Shown piece after piece: positions 62,149 through 64,000 of a DNA stretch of 64,000 nucleotides; within the stretch, counting starts at the first letter, position 1; each line of letters starts with the position of its first letter. A program made the translations under genes and the position numbers. The notes below the pieces were generated by a model. The model made no database searches and was not told the origin of the DNA. It saw only the letters and a program-made list of their open reading frames with translations. This DNA comes from Paraburkholderia oxyphila NBRC 105797 (GTDB lineage: Bacteria > Pseudomonadota > Gammaproteobacteria > Burkholderiales > Burkholderiaceae): contig NZ_BAYD01000011.1 of assembly GCF_000685075.1 (NCBI RefSeq), positions 62,001 to 126,000 of the forward strand, in the 5' to 3' direction.

Positions 62149-63971
62149 AATCCGACCTGTCCACACTGGCAGTCAGTTCCACTTCGCCGCAGGCCACGGG
62201 ACACGACGGGCTGGGCTATCCCCTGCGTCTGATCGTGGTGTTGGCCATTGTGCTTGCACTCGGCGTGATCTGGCTCGTGGCGAAACCGGGCCTGGGGCTC
62301 GCATGGGTGCTCACGGGTGTGATCGTGCTCGCCGGGGCCTTGCTGATAGTCTGGCGCACGTGGCTGCTCGGCGGTGCGCGCGAGCGTGGCGCACATGTGC
62401 TGGCCGCGCTGGGCGCAGCCACCGCCGATATTCCGCTGCGACTGCGTACGCGCATGCCGCTCGTGCTGGTCACGGGCGATGACCTGAGCGCGCTGTTCGA
62501 CCGGCACGACGGCAAACGGTTTGCGCATGTCGGCGATGGCGCGATCTGGCTGCGCGTGGACCGGCCGCAGGATCTCGCCCGTATGGCGGTCGTCGTACGG
62601 CAGTGGCGCGACGGGCGTGCTCCTGACGGTGTCGTGCTCTGCGTGGCACCCGCCCGGCATACGGATGTGGATGTGCTCACGCAATCGCTTCGCGTGGTGC
62701 GTCAGGCGGTGGCGGATGCCGCACGCATCCTGGGTTCACGTTCATTGCCTGGATATGTCGCGGTCTATCAGCGGCTCGCCACCGAGGGTCTTTCCAGTTC
62801 CCTGATGGAACTCGCGATGGCGCGTGGCACAACCGCATCGACGGACCTTCTGACGCCCCGGTGGTATGGCATCTCTTCGGCCTCGCACCTGATCGATACG
62901 CGTCAGTATGGGAGCATCGTCCGTGCCGCCGAAAATGACGCCTGGCGTGTGGCGGACAGCCGCGTGCCGGCGACCCGTGCAGCCGCGCTTGCTTCGATCA
63001 TGGACTGGACGCAGCGGGTCGTGATCGACGCGCTGGCCGATCGTCGACAGCCCGACATGCCTGTAGCCGTGTACGGCGTGGGCTGGATCGACTGCGGGCC
63101 CGCTTGCGGGCCGGGTCATCCGTGGGAGAGCGACGTGCAACAACATACCGCGGTCGCGCGGGCGCCGGGCGCTGCTTCGCCCAGGCCGTGGCCGCTCCCC
63201 CAGCCGCTCATTCGCGCCATGCCGCAGCGTTTCTGGATGTCGCCACGGGTGGTCGCACTTGCCCACGCACTTGCGTTGCTGGCCTGCGCGGCCGCCGTCG
63301 CGTTCTTCTTCTCGATGCGGCACAACCAGGCCCTGCTCACGCGCATTGGCACGGACCTCGGTCGCTACTCGATGATTCCCGCCGCGCACGACGCTGCCAG
63401 ACGCGATGCGCTGCAGGCGCTTGTCACCGATCGTGACGAGCTTCAGCGGTTTTCACGCTCGGGCGTACCGCTGCCGCTGTCATTCGGACTGTACCGTGGT
63501 GCCCGGCTGATAGCGCCGCTGAACGAGGCAATCGCGTCGTATCAGCCCCCCCCGCCGCCGCCCGCCGTGGTGACGCTCGACAGCATGTCGCTCTTCGACA
63601 GTGGCCGCGCCCAGCTCAGGGAGGGCTCGAACCGCGTCATGGTCAATGCGCTGGAGATGATCAAGGCGCATCCCGACAAGCGGATTCTCGTGGCCGGCTA
63701 CACCGATAACGTGGGCGACCCGGACAGCAACCTGAAGCTGTCGACGGCGCGCGCCGAAGCCGTGCGCGACTGGCTCATTGAAGCATCCGGCATTCCGGCG
63801 ACGCAGTTCGCCATTCAGGGTTACGGCGACACGCGAGCACTCGCGGATAACACCACCGAGTCCGGGCGGGCGAAGAACCGTCGTGTGGAGATCACCCTGG
63901 TGCCCGACGCCGCGAAGGACACGCCCCAGACTGGCGCTGCACCGGTCAGCACGCAAGGCCCACCTGGATAA
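62145..63971 (+). CDS. TssM-like N-terminal half fused to an OmpA/peptidoglycan-binding domain
   Basis: A 608-residue inner-membrane protein. TM helices at ~27-46 and ~52-72, a cytoplasmic region to ~365, a third TM at ~368-390, then periplasm. This topology and the post-TM segment NQALLTRIGTDLGRYSMIP...LPLSFGLYRGARLIAPLNEA match TssM, but the cytoplasmic domain lacks a P-loop (MPLVLVTGDDLSALF in its place) and the large TssM periplasmic region is replaced by a Pro-rich hinge (468-473) and an OmpA-like domain (~475-590) with SMSLFDSGRAQLREGS, GYTDNVGDPDSNLKLSTARA and RAKNRRVEITL. Likely anchors the T6SS membrane complex to peptidoglycan. Translationally coupled to tssL. Confidence 0.85.
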   Translation: MKSDLSTLAVSSTSPQATGHDGLGYPLRLIVVLAIVLALGVIWLVAKPGLGLAWVLTGVIVLAGALLIVWRTWLLGGARERGAHVLAALGAATADIPLRLRTRMPLVLVTGDDLSALFDRHDGKRFAHVGDGAIWLRVDRPQDLARMAVVVRQWRDGRAPDGVVLCVAPARHTDVDVLTQSLRVVRQAVADAARILGSRSLPGYVAVYQRLATEGLSSSLMELAMARGTTASTDLLTPRWYGISSASHLIDTRQYGSIVRAAENDAWRVADSRVPATRAAALASIMDWTQRVVIDALADRRQPDMPVAVYGVGWIDCGPACGPGHPWESDVQQHTAVARAPGAASPRPWPLPQPLIRAMPQRFWMSPRVVALAHALALLACAAAVAFFFSMRHNQALLTRIGTDLGRYSMIPAAHDAARRDALQALVTDRDELQRFSRSGVPLPLSFGLYRGARLIAPLNEAIASYQPPPPPPAVVTLDSMSLFDSGRAQLREGSNRVMVNALEMIKAHPDKRILVAGYTDNVGDPDSNLKLSTARAEAVRDWLIEASGIPATQFAIQGYGDTRALADNTTESGRAKNRRVEITLVPDAAKDTPQTGAAPVSTQGPPG

Positions 63972-64000
63972 CGCGTTTTAGGACCCCGAAACTCCTGCTT

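Noticed and set aside
1..64000. CRISPR arrays, tRNA or rRNA genes
   Set aside because: No regularly spaced identical repeats with unique spacers and no recognisable tRNA/rRNA segment were seen by eye; a covariance-model search would be decisive for tRNAs.

Overview
The window looks like a piece of a Burkholderiaceae genome, most likely Paraburkholderia or Burkholderia (Betaproteobacteria). It is GC-rich with long antisense shadow reading frames. It carries a very large NAD-dependent glutamate dehydrogenase, OmpC-type porins, a catA-benABCDE / catR / catBC aromatic island, several accessory oxidoreductases and a type VI secretion (T6SS) locus. The genus is inferred from gene content only; no rRNA or tRNA gene is visible. 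Both window edges cut into longer contexts: the glutamate dehydrogenase runs off the left edge and the T6SS locus probably continues to the right.

Layout. 1-4.4 kb: NAD-glutamate dehydrogenase (partial). 4.8-9.2 kb: small secreted protein, a porin, a membrane-bound PQQ glucose dehydrogenase with a low-complexity insert, and a decayed porin remnant with a perfect 38-base hairpin. 9.3-11.1 kb: a remarkable protein built of ten tandem helix-turn-helix-like repeats. 11.4-14.7 kb: isochorismatase-like hydrolase, TRIC-type membrane protein, M20 amidohydrolase, MarR regulator. 14.8-23.4 kb: complete route from benzoate to 3-oxoadipate enol-lactone (BenE uptake, BenABC dioxygenase, BenD, CatA, CatB, CatC) with a BenM/CatR-type regulator and recognisable binding sites. 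23.5-25.1 kb: hipBA toxin-antitoxin module with a repeat-rich promoter. 25.2-31.9 kb: organosulfur scavenging cluster (NtaA/DszA-type monooxygenase, two SfnB-type oxidoreductases, MFS carrier, MetQ-like binding protein). 32-37.4 kb: DUF427 protein, MFS carrier, zinc-less alcohol dehydrogenase, rhodanese remnant, NIPSNAP protein, PAS-PAS-GGDEF cyclase. 37.8-42.5 kb: HU protein, a Puu-like polyamine cluster (glutamine-synthetase-like ligase, XRE-cupin repressor, FAD oxidase) and an AraC regulator. 43-47.2 kb: TonB-dependent receptor, bacterioferritin, porin. 47.3-52.9 kb: two-component flavin monooxygenase with its regulator, a PNPOx-like protein, a KfrA-like coiled-coil DNA-binding protein, a TfoX-domain protein and a VOC protein. 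53-64 kb: T6SS locus, of which the left part (53-56.1 kb) is a chain of gene fragments (TnpA, TssJ, TssM, VgrG, TssC-like, TssL) and the right part is intact (TssE, PAAR, TssA, TssC, TssB, TssL, and a TssM-like/OmpA hybrid).

How genes work together. The ben/cat genes form a coherent pathway, and the neighbouring M20 amidohydrolase could release benzoate from an amide such as hippurate (inference). The sulfur cluster pairs uptake with desulfurising flavoenzymes. The most unusual items are the ten-repeat DNA-binding-like protein at 9.3-11.1 kb and the TssM-like/OmpA hybrid at 62.1-64.0 kb.
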